Source: Candidatus Peregrinibacteria bacterium (GTDB lineage: Bacteria > Patescibacteriota > Gracilibacteria > UM-FILTER-43-11). Taken from it: DNA of 64,000 bases. Position 1 is the first letter of the stretch. Each line of letters starts with the position of its first letter. Location: assembly GCA_016932505.1 (NCBI GenBank), contig JAFGCT010000023.1, forward strand, positions 1 to 64,000, read 5' to 3'. The notes below the pieces were generated by a model, which made no database searches, had not been told where the DNA came from, and saw only the letters and a program-made list of their open reading frames with translations. Below are positions 53,546 through 63,200 of the stretch, in pieces. The translations under genes and the position numbers were made by a program.

Positions 53546-54865
53546 ATGCAAGTAATATTACTAGCTGCCGGCCAATCAACAAGACTGGATCCTATTTCTG
53601 ATAAAAATACATTGGAGTTCGCAGGCAAAACTTTAATCGAACACCAAATTGCCGCACTAAAACACGCAAATATGCGGGATATTGCAGTAGTGGCAGGTGC
53701 ACATAATATTAAAAAAATTGAGGAAATTTTGGCGAAACAAAAGAATGTTGTTGTTATGGAACAAACCGATTTAAAAACTGGAATGGCAGGCGGTGTTCTG
53801 GCAGGCGCAAAGGTTGTTAAACACAAAAACATTCTTGTTATGAGCACTAATGACGTTTTTGAAGAAAAATTATTTGAAGACATAATCCAAACATCCAAAA
53901 CAAAAGACATTGATGGTGTAATTGCAGGTAAAGATGTCGATTCTTATTTTCCGGGTGGTTACCTTAAATTTGGAAAAGACAAATTAATTACACAAATTAT
54001 AGAAAAACCAGGGGAGGGAAAAGAGCCAAGCAAGTTTGTAAATCTTGTATGTCATGTTTATAACGATTTCCCTGCATTTGTGGATTTCTTGAAAAAATCG
54101 AAAGCAAAAGCAGATGGAAGATATGAAGACGCATTGAATATTTACATCAAAAAAGGTAAAGCAAAGATAATGCTTCAAAAATACCATGGAAGCTGGCAGG
54201 CAATTAAATACCCATGGGATATTTTAAAATTAATGAATAACTTCCTAAATCAGCTTGAACGAAAAATCGACAAAACCGCTACCATCGCAAAAAATGCAAT
54301 AGTAGAAGGTAATGTAGTTATAGGACCTAATGTAAAAGTATTTGATAACGCAGTAATTCATGGACCTGCTTATATTGGCGAAGGTTCAATTATCGCTACA
54401 AACGCTCTTGTACGCAGTAGTATGATAGGTAGCAGATGCGTTGTCGGCTTTTCAACAGAAGTAGGTCGCAGCTACTTAAATAACGACGTATGGTGCCATT
54501 CCAATTACATCGGCGACAGTATTATCGATGAAAATGTTTCATTTGGATCAGGAACTGTTCTTGGCAACCTACGCTTTGATGAAGAAAATGTAAAAGTGGA
54601 TATAAAAGGCAAACGAATAGACAGTAGAACAAACAAACTTGGTGCAATAATAGGCAAAGGAACAAGAATAGGCATAAATGCTAGCACAAACCCGGGTGTA
54701 AAAATCGGTCAAAATTGCTTCATCGGCGGAAGTATGTATGTAGATAAAGATATTCCCGATAACAAAATGGCACTAGTAGAACAAAAAGTGAAACTTATTC
54801 CCAATAAAAAAACTATCAGCATTGAAGACAGGAAGGAGATGATGAAAAAGTTAAATAAGAAATAA
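53546..54865 (+). CDS. Sugar-1-phosphate nucleotidyltransferase with LbH domain (GlmU-like)
   Basis: The 439-residue protein has an N-terminal nucleotidyltransferase domain (MQVILLAAGQSTRLDPISD; the usual motif is LAAGxGTRL) and a C-terminal left-handed beta-helix (about 240-420). The helix has hexapeptide repeats (AIVEGNVVIGPNVKVFDNAVI and ATNALVRSSMIGSRCVVG). The architecture resembles GlmU or archaeal bifunctional enzymes making UDP-GlcNAc or an NDP-sugar. The catalytic loop has Q in place of G, and the substrate is not certain. It probably supplies sugar nucleotides for surface polymers. Confidence 0.8.
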   Translation: MQVILLAAGQSTRLDPISDKNTLEFAGKTLIEHQIAALKHANMRDIAVVAGAHNIKKIEEILAKQKNVVVMEQTDLKTGMAGGVLAGAKVVKHKNILVMSTNDVFEEKLFEDIIQTSKTKDIDGVIAGKDVDSYFPGGYLKFGKDKLITQIIEKPGEGKEPSKFVNLVCHVYNDFPAFVDFLKKSKAKADGRYEDALNIYIKKGKAKIMLQKYHGSWQAIKYPWDILKLMNNFLNQLERKIDKTATIAKNAIVEGNVVIGPNVKVFDNAVIHGPAYIGEGSIIATNALVRSSMIGSRCVVGFSTEVGRSYLNNDVWCHSNYIGDSIIDENVSFGSGTVLGNLRFDEENVKVDIKGKRIDSRTNKLGAIIGKGTRIGINASTNPGVKIGQNCFIGGSMYVDKDIPDNKMALVEQKVKLIPNKKTISIEDRKEMMKKLNKK

Positions 54866-54877
54866 GCCAAACCACAT

Positions 54878-54936
54878 CTCGTTTCTGGCCATGTAAAACA
54901 AATTTTAAAATTGATTTTATGTCCGTTAGAAACGAG
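54878..54936. terminator. Hairpin between convergent genes
   Basis: CTCGTTTCT pairs with AGAAACGAG, enclosing an AT-rich inner stem. It lies between the nucleotidyltransferase gene and the S-layer paralogue, which end towards each other. There is no T-run, so it may be a structural barrier. Confidence 0.45.
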
Positions 54937-54971
54937 TTACACGTAGCCACAATATAAAGAAGACAAACAAT

Positions 54972-56564
54972 CTACTGAATAATCACACTCACACCCCTAA
55001 GATTAATAGCAGGGGATGTTGTTATTGTATAACCATTCAAAGGGGTTGCAGGAAATCCAAAGCGCATATCAATAGTCGGCAAATCATAAATCGAATCTAA
55101 ATAAAGCTTAATTGTGTCGGTTGTGCGCCCACCATTAATATAACACTTAACATAAAAATTTCTTTTTTGGTCATTCTTAATTATGTAAGGAGATGGAAAC
55201 GCAAATATCAATTTATCTCCATAAAAACCTTCTGCAGTAGAAATTAAATCTCCATTATCCAATAAACTGCAATCGGTCATTTTATCTGAACTAAAGGTGC
55301 CACCCTGAGTTAACATTACCGCTCTTAGTGCAATATCACCCGGTGAACCTGCTTCAAGTCTAAATGCTGCTATTTCCGAATAGTCATCTCTTCTAGGGGC
55401 TACAGGAGTTAATCCAGGAGTTACAGTTATGGTATTCGCATATATATTGCCAATATTAACCGCATTGCCAGACATTGGGAAATCTCCAATTACCGATGAA
55501 GCGCTGGAAGAAATATCGGATGCAGAAGCTAGAGAGAAAAAATGTTCATTAGTAGGTGTAGCATATGGGTGAACATCACCATATGCTGCAATGTTTACCG
55601 TTTGACCTGCACCTACAAATACATTAAGTGGTATTGTTACCTTATTTGTATCTGCGCTAATTGTGAACTCTGAAGGAGTAATTTTAAACATACCCTGATA
55701 TACATATATACCAATCCAATCAGAAGAAGCCCCAACTCCTGAGCGAGTTAATGATATTTCAGAAACTAAAACATCAGCATCTGTAGCAGTTAAATCCAAA
55801 TTGATTAGATGTCCTGTGCTTAAAAGTGGAACGGTTATAGGGGGATACTGAGATTGCCCTAAAGACACAATTAATCCATTTTCCTCCATTATTACTTCAT
55901 CAGATGCCACATTCCTGAGTTCGCTTTCTCTATCATCAATCTGCTTAGAATTAGCAATAAGTTTTGCAATTTGAGAACGTGTAATAGGATCAGCAGGCCC
56001 AAAATTACCATCTGCATAACCATCTAATATTCCATTATTAAAAGCGGTAACTACATAATCGTAATACCACATATCTTTTATTACATCTGGGAAAATTGAT
56101 TCGGTCTCGGTATTTATTGGAATATTAAAAGCTGTGATAAGAATTTTCGTTGCAGCATCACGCGTTACAAAATCATTATACCCAAATATATCAGTTGGAT
56201 TGTCATCAACATCCGTATAACCACCAATAATATTTAACTGAACGGCAGCCTCAATGTAATCAAAGTACTCAGAATTGGCAGGAACATCACTAAATGTAGG
56301 ATTTTCCGGAGATTCATAATCAGATAATCCATCAACTGCCTTAACAATCATTTTAGCTAGCTCTGCTCTGGTAAGATTATCATTTGGACGATACTCATCG
56401 CCAAATTCAATTACTCCACCCTGCACAAGCTCCTCAACATAATTATAATACCAAGAATCTACCGGCACATCATTAAAAGTTTGAGCAAAAACAAATTGAG
56501 TATTTACTACAAACAAAGCTACTGCAGAAAAAACAACAAAAGCTTTTTTTATATCTTCAAACAT
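54972..56564 (-). CDS. Smaller S-layer-like protein with three SLH domains
   Basis: This 530-residue protein is a paralogue of the N-terminal part of the 1377-residue S-layer protein. It has a signal peptide (VFSAVALFVVNTQFVFAQ), three SLH domains (about 30-205, with TFNDVPVDSWYYNYVEEL and VFPDVIKDMWYYDYVVTA-like segments) and a following domain with the same pattern (SGVGASSDWIGIYVYQG). The Cys pair (DCSLL and VKCYI) is also shared. It lacks the Gly-Glu linker and the long C-terminal repeats. It may be a minor S-layer subunit or a switchable variant. The leader region upstream is AT-rich without the hairpins of the large gene. Confidence 0.85.
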   Translation of the reverse strand: MFEDIKKAFVVFSAVALFVVNTQFVFAQTFNDVPVDSWYYNYVEELVQGGVIEFGDEYRPNDNLTRAELAKMIVKAVDGLSDYESPENPTFSDVPANSEYFDYIEAAVQLNIIGGYTDVDDNPTDIFGYNDFVTRDAATKILITAFNIPINTETESIFPDVIKDMWYYDYVVTAFNNGILDGYADGNFGPADPITRSQIAKLIANSKQIDDRESELRNVASDEVIMEENGLIVSLGQSQYPPITVPLLSTGHLINLDLTATDADVLVSEISLTRSGVGASSDWIGIYVYQGMFKITPSEFTISADTNKVTIPLNVFVGAGQTVNIAAYGDVHPYATPTNEHFFSLASASDISSSASSVIGDFPMSGNAVNIGNIYANTITVTPGLTPVAPRRDDYSEIAAFRLEAGSPGDIALRAVMLTQGGTFSSDKMTDCSLLDNGDLISTAEGFYGDKLIFAFPSPYIIKNDQKRNFYVKCYINGGRTTDTIKLYLDSIYDLPTIDMRFGFPATPLNGYTITTSPAINLRGVSVIIQ

Positions 56565-56757
56565 AATATTTTTATTTTAGAATGTGAATTTTATTTTATG
56601 ACCATGATGATAGTAGCAAATTAAGAATTTAAATTCCATATTTAGTTCAATAATTTTGAAAATTAAAATAAAATAGACATAACATTAAATATAGTATATA
56701 ATTTAAAACCTTTATAAAATAATTATCTAAATGGAAAAAGATTGAATAAAAGACGTA

Positions 56758-56921
56758 ACCTGCCATTCACTATCTTGCTCAAGATTGGTGAAAGGCGGAT
56801 TTGTTCTTTTAAGTCGTTAGTGGTGAATTTCTTAACAATTCAAGTTCATTTCCAAATTGTTGGAGGTGATAAGAATTGTTAAGATTGTAGGCAATTGTGC
56901 CTTGGCTCAATAGGGGAAATT
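56758..56921 (+). promoter_or_regulatory. Structured leader RNA before the small membrane protein
   Basis: Three hairpins are visible. GCC-TTCAC-ATCTTG pairs with CAAGAT-GTGAA-GGC (small bulges). TCTTAACAATTC pairs perfectly with GAATTGTTAAGA across about 30 nt. AGGCA-ATTG-TGCCT precedes the SD AGGGGA. The whole unit lies on the plus strand before the gene at 56922. It could be a riboswitch or protein-binding leader; I matched it to no known class. Confidence 0.5.
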
Positions 56922-57239
56922 ATGGATAAATTCATTCACGAATGTATTCAGGGTGAACACCTGGCAATTGTAGGGATAATACTGCTTGGAATAGCAGTTT
57001 CGTTACTAACCCTATATGCATTCGCCAGTCGAAAAAGAATTAGAAAGTTAGAAGAAAGGCAGGCTAAAAACAATGAAAGACTGAAAAAGATGCCATATAA
57101 TCGTTGGACAGACCCACAATGGAAAGAGAATAGTGTTGTAAAAAAAAGGAAATCAAGAACAGCTTCAGAAAAAAGAATGATGCAAGCATGGCTTGCATAC
57201 ACTCCAAAAAAACCCAAAAATTCAGACCCTAACCACTAA
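56922..57239 (+). CDS. Small single-pass membrane protein
   Basis: 105 residues from MDKFIHECIQGEHLAIVG, with a good SD (AGGGGA) 6 nt before the ATG; the track start at TTG 9 codons earlier is less likely. The first third is a membrane helix (LAIVGIILLGIAVSLLTLYAF). The rest is very basic (SRKRIRKLEERQAKNNERLKK and VVKKRKSRTASEKR). The topology is probably N-out, C-in. The basic cytoplasmic tail may bind nucleic acid or lipid. It follows a structured leader, which suggests regulation. No family is recognised. Confidence 0.6.
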   Translation: MDKFIHECIQGEHLAIVGIILLGIAVSLLTLYAFASRKRIRKLEERQAKNNERLKKMPYNRWTDPQWKENSVVKKRKSRTASEKRMMQAWLAYTPKKPKNSDPNH

Positions 57240-57245
57240 CGCTTC

Positions 57246-57283
57246 AACCGCTCCTCCTTGTAATAAAAAAACAGGGAGGGGCA
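57246..57283 (+). terminator. Hairpin after the small membrane protein gene
   Basis: GCTCCTCCTTG pairs with CAGGGAGGGGC through two G-U pairs around an A-rich loop. There is no T-run, so it may be a weak terminator. Confidence 0.4.
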
Positions 57284-57306
57284 CACTATTAAATTCAAAT
57301 AACACA

Positions 57307-57334
57307 TTGACAAAAGATGTATCAATGATATAAT
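57307..57334 (+). promoter_or_regulatory. Promoter of the SLH-sortase gene
   Basis: TTGACA, 16-nt spacer, TATAAT, about 25 bp before the start. Confidence 0.7.
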
Positions 57335-57357
57335 TCAAACCTTTCAGAGAGTATATA

Positions 57358-58449
57358 ATGAAATTTGTTCGTTTAGTAACCATAGTTCTGGCTTTAAATA
57401 TTCTATTTTCGGGTACAGTTTTTGCCAAAAGTTATTCCGATGTACCTAGCAATTATAAATACCTTAAATCAATATCCGCTCTATCCGACGGTGGCGTTGT
57501 TAAGGGTTATGCAGATGGTAGCTTTAAGCCGGAAAAACAAATCAACCGTGCGGAAGCAATAAAGATTCTAATAGAATCACAATATGAAGATAATGTAATA
57601 AACTCAGCACTTCTTTCCAATCACTCAGCAACCATTAGGTTTCCAGATGTAAAAGTAGGACAATGGTACGATAAATACGTTGAAATAGCCTACTTAAACA
57701 AAATTATTAAAGGCTACCCAGATGGAACCTTCCGTCCATCGGATAAAATTAATTTTGCCGAAGCCTTAAAAGTAATTTTAGAAAGCTACAATATCACACC
57801 TAGATATACATCATTTGAAGAAAATAAACTTCTGTATGTAAACAATGGAGATTGGTTTAAAAATTACTTTACATATGCCAGCAAGCACAATTTGATTAAT
57901 CAAAATAAATTTTATCACCCATCTCAATTAATCACCCGCGGAGAATTTGCAGAAATTATTTATAGATTGGAATCAATGTTAGAATCTGGACTTTCTGAAT
58001 ATACGACATCAACTAATCCAACATCTAACGAATACACTGTTACTATTCCAAAGTTAAAAATTATTAACCTACCTGTATTCTTCGCAGATCCACACAACGA
58101 ACAATCGGCATTAGAAATTCTGAAAAAGGGAATTGGGCACTATTTGGCAGAGCCTGGCGGTGGTAAGAAATTAGTTCTATTTGGACATTCATCAGGTTAC
58201 TCATGGGATAATTCACCATATAAAACAATATTAAAGAGCATTGATAAACTGAATAACGGAGATCGGATATATCTAAATTACAAAGAAAAGGGATATGTTT
58301 ATGAGATATTTAAATCAGATATTATTCCTCAATCTCAGGATTTAAAAATAGTAGAAAATCCAAATGCGAACGAACTTGCACTTTACACTTGTTGGCCACC
58401 AAATTCAATCAGCCAGAGATATGTAGTTTATGGTAAACCAGTACTATAA
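57358..58449 (+). CDS. Sortase fused to N-terminal SLH domains
   Basis: The 363-residue product begins with a signal peptide (VTIVLALNILFSGTVFA). Two clear SLH domains and a third, weaker one span about 25-205 (GGVVKGYADGSFKPEKQINRAEAIK and KGYPDGTFRPSDKINFAEALK). The C-terminal 145 residues are a sortase: TVTIPKLKIINLPV, His277 in LFGHSSGYSW, Cys345 in LALYTCWPP and Arg354 in ISQRYVVYG. These are the sortase catalytic residues. Sortases join LPXTG proteins to the wall. Normally they are held by a membrane helix; here SLH domains would hold the enzyme in the wall layer. A matching LPQTG protein lies 7 kb upstream. The fusion looks unusual to me. Confidence 0.85.
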   Translation: MKFVRLVTIVLALNILFSGTVFAKSYSDVPSNYKYLKSISALSDGGVVKGYADGSFKPEKQINRAEAIKILIESQYEDNVINSALLSNHSATIRFPDVKVGQWYDKYVEIAYLNKIIKGYPDGTFRPSDKINFAEALKVILESYNITPRYTSFEENKLLYVNNGDWFKNYFTYASKHNLINQNKFYHPSQLITRGEFAEIIYRLESMLESGLSEYTTSTNPTSNEYTVTIPKLKIINLPVFFADPHNEQSALEILKKGIGHYLAEPGGGKKLVLFGHSSGYSWDNSPYKTILKSIDKLNNGDRIYLNYKEKGYVYEIFKSDIIPQSQDLKIVENPNANELALYTCWPPNSISQRYVVYGKPVL

Positions 58450-59097
58450 ATTGTCTACTTATACACATAAACAAACTTATCAAAATTCTTTGCACATTTA
58501 TGCACATTGTAAAAACTCAGTAATAAAAAGAATTCTTTTTTTTCCACACCAATTTTAAAAATACCCAACAAACAAGCCTTTAAAAATTTTAGCTTAGACA
58601 AGCTGTCTACAAAAAGTTATCCAAAAGTTATCCAAAAGTTTTGCACATTTTATCAACCGTTTTGTCTATTTAAACTGTCCATAATTTTTATTCATTTATT
58701 TTAGCAATTACTAGCTTATAAGTCTGATTCACAAAAAAATAATCAGCTCTAAATTGACTCCACTAAAAGACTTGAATAATCGTAACAATATTAAACTATA
58801 TATTTTAATCAATAAACCGCTAAAAACAGCCATTAAATAAATATAATCAAATAACACAATTTTTATTCATATGGTCTCGTTTAGTTTATAGAGCAATCCT
58901 TAACTTCAAAAATAATTCTCATATGTTACTTTCCATTTTAGACACCAAAGGTCAACCCCTTTATACTACGTCTATTAAATATATTTAATTAATAAAACAT
59001 TAGAAAAACGTTTGCTAAACAAATAAAAAATCAATATTATAGACATGTAATAAATTTGATTACAAAAACTTTTTAACAAAAATTCAGACAACCAAAT
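58450..59097. other. Probable replication origin (oriC) with DnaA-box cluster
   Basis: The 648-bp gene-free gap before dnaN holds four perfect TTWTNCACA sites: TTATACACA (58459), TTATGCACA (58498), TTTTCCACA (58540) and TTTTGCACA (58639). Two TTATCCAAA near-sites (58617, 58628) are in tandem. All face the same way over about 190 bp. The rest, up to dnaN, is very AT-rich and could be the unwinding element. dnaA is not in the window. Boxes beside dnaN are typical of bacterial origins. Confidence 0.7.
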
Positions 59098-60198
59098 ATG
59101 CGCTTATCCTGTTCTCAAAAAGATCTTTTTAATGCATTGGCTATAACAAACAAGGCGGTAGATGTTAACAATACACTACCGGTTCTTAACAATGTGTTGC
59201 TGAAAGCCGAAGGAAAAAGGCTTTATTTTACAGCTACAAATTTGGAAATAGCCATTACATACTGGATTGAAACTGATGTAAAAAATGAGGGTGAGGTTAC
59301 AGTTCCTTCAAAAATATTCACAAATTACATAAATTATCTGAAAGATGAAAAGGTTGATATAAATGCTGAAGAAGGAGATGTTGTAATTAAAACCGAAGAT
59401 TCAAAGACTAAAATTAAAGGCATTCCTGCAACTGAATTTCCACCAATTCCTACAGTTGAAAAAGAAGGAAGCATTAAACTAAAAGCAAAAGACCTAAAAG
59501 AAGCTATTCATCAGGTTGTTTTTGCGGCTGCAATCAACACAACAAGACCAATACTTGCTGGTGTTTATTTTAGTATTGGAGGGGGTGAGTTAAAAATGGT
59601 TGCTACAGATAGTTATAGATTAGCCGAAAAAACAATCAAAGTATCTGAAGCTAGTGGTGATATTAAGTGTATAATTCCCGCAAAAACAATATTGGAACTT
59701 GGTGGTATTTTGGATACTTTTAAGGGTGACGACGAAATTGAAATAGTAATTTCAAAAAACCAAGTGTTGTTCTCTGTTGGAGAAGTTAAACTAATATCAA
59801 GATTAATTGAAGGACAATTCCCTAATTACGAGCAGATTATTCCAAAAGATACAAAAACAGAAATTACTTTTGATATCCATGCTTTAACTCTTGTTCTAAA
59901 AAGAATTAATATTTTCGCAAAAGAAAATAATAATAAGATTATTCTAAAAACCTCCGATGGAATTGTAAATGTTACTACTGATTCAACCCAGTATGGTGAG
60001 GGTGAAGTTCAATTAAAAACAAAGACAACCGGTAGTGATGGAGAAATAGCCCTTAATTCACAGTTTATTTTAGACGTTTTGGGAAATATTGGAGGAGAGG
60101 AAATTAAATTTAAAATTGGAGAAAAAATTACACCTGTAATTATATCCCCAAAAGAAAAGAGTGATTATACCCACATAATAATGCCACTTAAAATCTAA
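59098..60198 (+). CDS. dnaN: DNA polymerase III sliding clamp (beta)
   Basis: The ring-shaped clamp tethers the replicative polymerase. At 366 residues the length is standard and the three-domain repeat is visible. Landmarks are MRLSCSQKDLFNALAITNKAVD, LPVLNNVLLKAE, FAAAINTTRPILAGVYFSI, and LISRLIEGQFPNYEQIIPKDT, with the family ending YTHIIMPLKI (usual MPMRL). It lies next to the putative oriC, with mfd downstream. In many bacteria dnaA precedes dnaN; here an SLH-sortase gene takes that place. Confidence 0.97.
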   Translation: MRLSCSQKDLFNALAITNKAVDVNNTLPVLNNVLLKAEGKRLYFTATNLEIAITYWIETDVKNEGEVTVPSKIFTNYINYLKDEKVDINAEEGDVVIKTEDSKTKIKGIPATEFPPIPTVEKEGSIKLKAKDLKEAIHQVVFAAAINTTRPILAGVYFSIGGGELKMVATDSYRLAEKTIKVSEASGDIKCIIPAKTILELGGILDTFKGDDEIEIVISKNQVLFSVGEVKLISRLIEGQFPNYEQIIPKDTKTEITFDIHALTLVLKRINIFAKENNNKIILKTSDGIVNVTTDSTQYGEGEVQLKTKTTGSDGEIALNSQFILDVLGNIGGEEIKFKIGEKITPVIISPKEKSDYTHIIMPLKI

Positions 60199-60237
60199 TA
60201 ACGGTGTAACGAAACAACGTCATAACACTTTTTGAAT

Positions 60238-60280
60238 ATGTTATTGCGTTATAGCGTTACGACGTTATCGCGTTGTTATA
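60238..60280. repeat. 8-bp tandem repeat before mfd
   Basis: Units ttattgcg, ttatagcg, ttacgacg and ttatcgcg follow each other, ending just before the mfd ATG. The track ORF is extended backward through the array. Confidence 0.8.
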
Positions 60281-60282
60281 AA

Positions 60283-63200
60283 ATGAACATTTACCCATAT
60301 TTCCCCAAATCGGTTCATAGTGATATTTTCAATGCACTAAAACCAGATGTACCTCTGGTTATTTCTGGTGTCAGTAATGTTACCGCAAAAAGCTACCTTT
60401 TGGGCGACTTATTAGCTACCAGAAAAATCAACAATATATTTTGGGTGGTTAATGACAACAAGGATATATATGACATAAAAAACAGTATTCCATTCTGGAC
60501 AGATAAAACGGGGGTTGCATTAGACAGTCTGATGTCCAAAGACCAACATGATTATCGCATCACGGAAACAGTTGCCAGAATTCACAGTGATGAAAAGAAG
60601 GTTTACGTAATAAGTAGTGAGGGGATAACTGTTCCAGTGCCTACACTTAATGAAGTAATGGAGGCAGGAGTTGTAATAATGAACAAGCAGGACATTAGAA
60701 CTGTTGAGTTCTTTAATAAACTTATACAATTGGGATACCAGCCGAGCGCTGATGTAAGCCTAAAAAAAGGAGAATATAGAAGGTCAGGAGGTGTTGTTAA
60801 TATTTATCCGCCAAATTATGATTCTTTAATTAAAATTGAAGTAGATTATGATAAAGTGTCTGGTATTTGGCTATATAATCAGGAAACAAAACAACTTGGC
60901 AAGACATTGGATAAAATTGACATCCTACCGATAAGCGTTGAAGGTGGTCAGGGTACTTTTTTAGATCATGTGGAAAAAGATGATTTAATTATTACAGATG
61001 ATCTTGATGAAACTGAGGATATTTTGTTGGACAACATAAGCAAATCACATTGTTATAAAATTAATTTCACATCATTTCCAAGAAGTGATGAAGATTATTT
61101 TCACCTAAGATATCTATCTGTTCTTAAGTATTATAATATTTTTGATCTTTTAAACGATTTACGAGATAAAATACAAAGAGATTGGAAAATTAATATTTTT
61201 ACAAAAAGAGTTAAGGAAATTTCAAATATTTTAAATGAAGAAAAGATTCAGTTTTCCTTAAAAAATGATCCAAAGGCAAAAATTACCATCATAGATGCTG
61301 GTGAGCTGGAAAATGTACCAACATCATTCCAAAACCCTCAATTAAAAATCCAATTACTTACAGATAAAGAAATTTTTAATTTAAGTCGGACGGTAAAAAG
61401 TAATGGGGCACAAAAAATTAATCTCGACTTTTTAACAGGGCTTCGTGTGGGGGATTTGGTTGTTCATATGGATCACGGAATCGGCCGTTTCTTAGGGGTT
61501 GTACCAAAAACAATAGACGAAATAAAACGTGAGTATTTAGAAATAGGATATGCAGAAAACGACAGATTATTCATTCCAATTGACCAAGCGGATAAAATTA
61601 GTAAATATGTCGGAGGAGAGGAAAATGAGCCACAATTAAGCCGTTTAGGAGCTACTGAATGGAAAACGGTCAGTCAGAAAATCAAAAAAGATACTCAGAA
61701 AATTGCCAAGGAACTACTTGAGCTATATGCAAAACGCGCACAGTTAAAGGGGCACAATTATGGTCCTGATACCGAAGATCAGAAAAAATTTGATGCTGCA
61801 TTTCCTTATGAGGAAACTCCCGGTCAAATGAAGGCGATTCTGGATGTAAAATCTGATATGGAATCAGATCAACCAATGGATAGACTGGTTTGTGGTGATG
61901 TTGGATTTGGTAAAACCGAAGTTGCGATGCGTGCAGCATTTAAGGCGGTACAGGGTGGAAAACAAGTCGCATTTATCGCACCAATCACAATTCTTGCCGA
62001 CCAGCATTTAAAATCCTTCCAAAAAAGAGCCAAAGGGTTCAATGTAAGAGTGGAAATGTTGAGTCGATTCAGGTCTGCAAAAGAACAAAAAAATACTCTT
62101 GAAAGATTAAGAAAAGGAGATGTAGATATATTAATAGGTACACACCGTCTTTTGCAGGATGATGTTAAATTTTTCAATCTTGGTTTAATAATAATTGATG
62201 AAGAACAAAGGTTTGGGGTTAAGCAAAAGGAAAAATTTAAACAAATAAGAAATCAAGTCGATATTCTCACTATGACAGCCACACCTATTCCGCGTACTCT
62301 CAATCTAGCGCTTAATAAATTACGCGACATATCCACAATCACAACACCTCCACCAGGGCGTCTGCCAATTGTTACAGAGGTGAGAAGATATGGAGATCGA
62401 TTGGTAATTGATGCTATAGATAACGAAATTAGCAGAGGCGGACAAGTTTACTTTTTGCATAACCGCGTTGAAACAATTGAAAGTATTGCAGAAAAACTTA
62501 GGAAAATGCTTCCACATGTAAAATTTATTGTTGCACATGGTCAGTTACAACCGCTGGATCTAGAAGCGCGTATTTTAAAATTTAAGAATAAAGAATGTGA
62601 TGTTCTTATTTCTTCAACCATAATCGAAAACGGAATTGATTTGCCTAATGCGAATACGTTAATTGTAGATGATGCTGAAAACTTCGGACTATCTCAACTA
62701 TATCAATTACGTGGTCGTATTGGTCGAAGTAAAACACAAGCTTATGCATATTTTCTTTACAAATCACGCCAGCTCCGTCTTGATGCCAAAAAACGTCTTA
62801 AGGCAATCGTAGATGCTTCCGAGCTTGGTTCGGGTTTTCAGGTTGCAATGCGTGACTTAGAAATTCGTGGTGCCGGTGACATTCTTGGTATAAGTCAGCA
62901 CGGAACAATTCGAGTGGTAGGGGCTAATCACTTTTTGAGAATGTTAAATAAAACTATTGATGAAATGCGTGCCGGTCAAAAAACTTCAGTTGGTGAATAC
63001 AGGCAAGATGTTTCGATAGAACTTCCAATGGAAGCCTATATTCCAGATAGTTTCATTCCTGACACAAAAGACAAAATCAATGCTTACCAAAAATTATCTT
63101 CAGTCGGCAGTCTTGAGCTACTTGAAGAATTCCGTGAAGATTTGATTACCGAATATGGTCACTTCCCCGTTCAGGTGGGTAATTTATTCCAAATTCTTCA

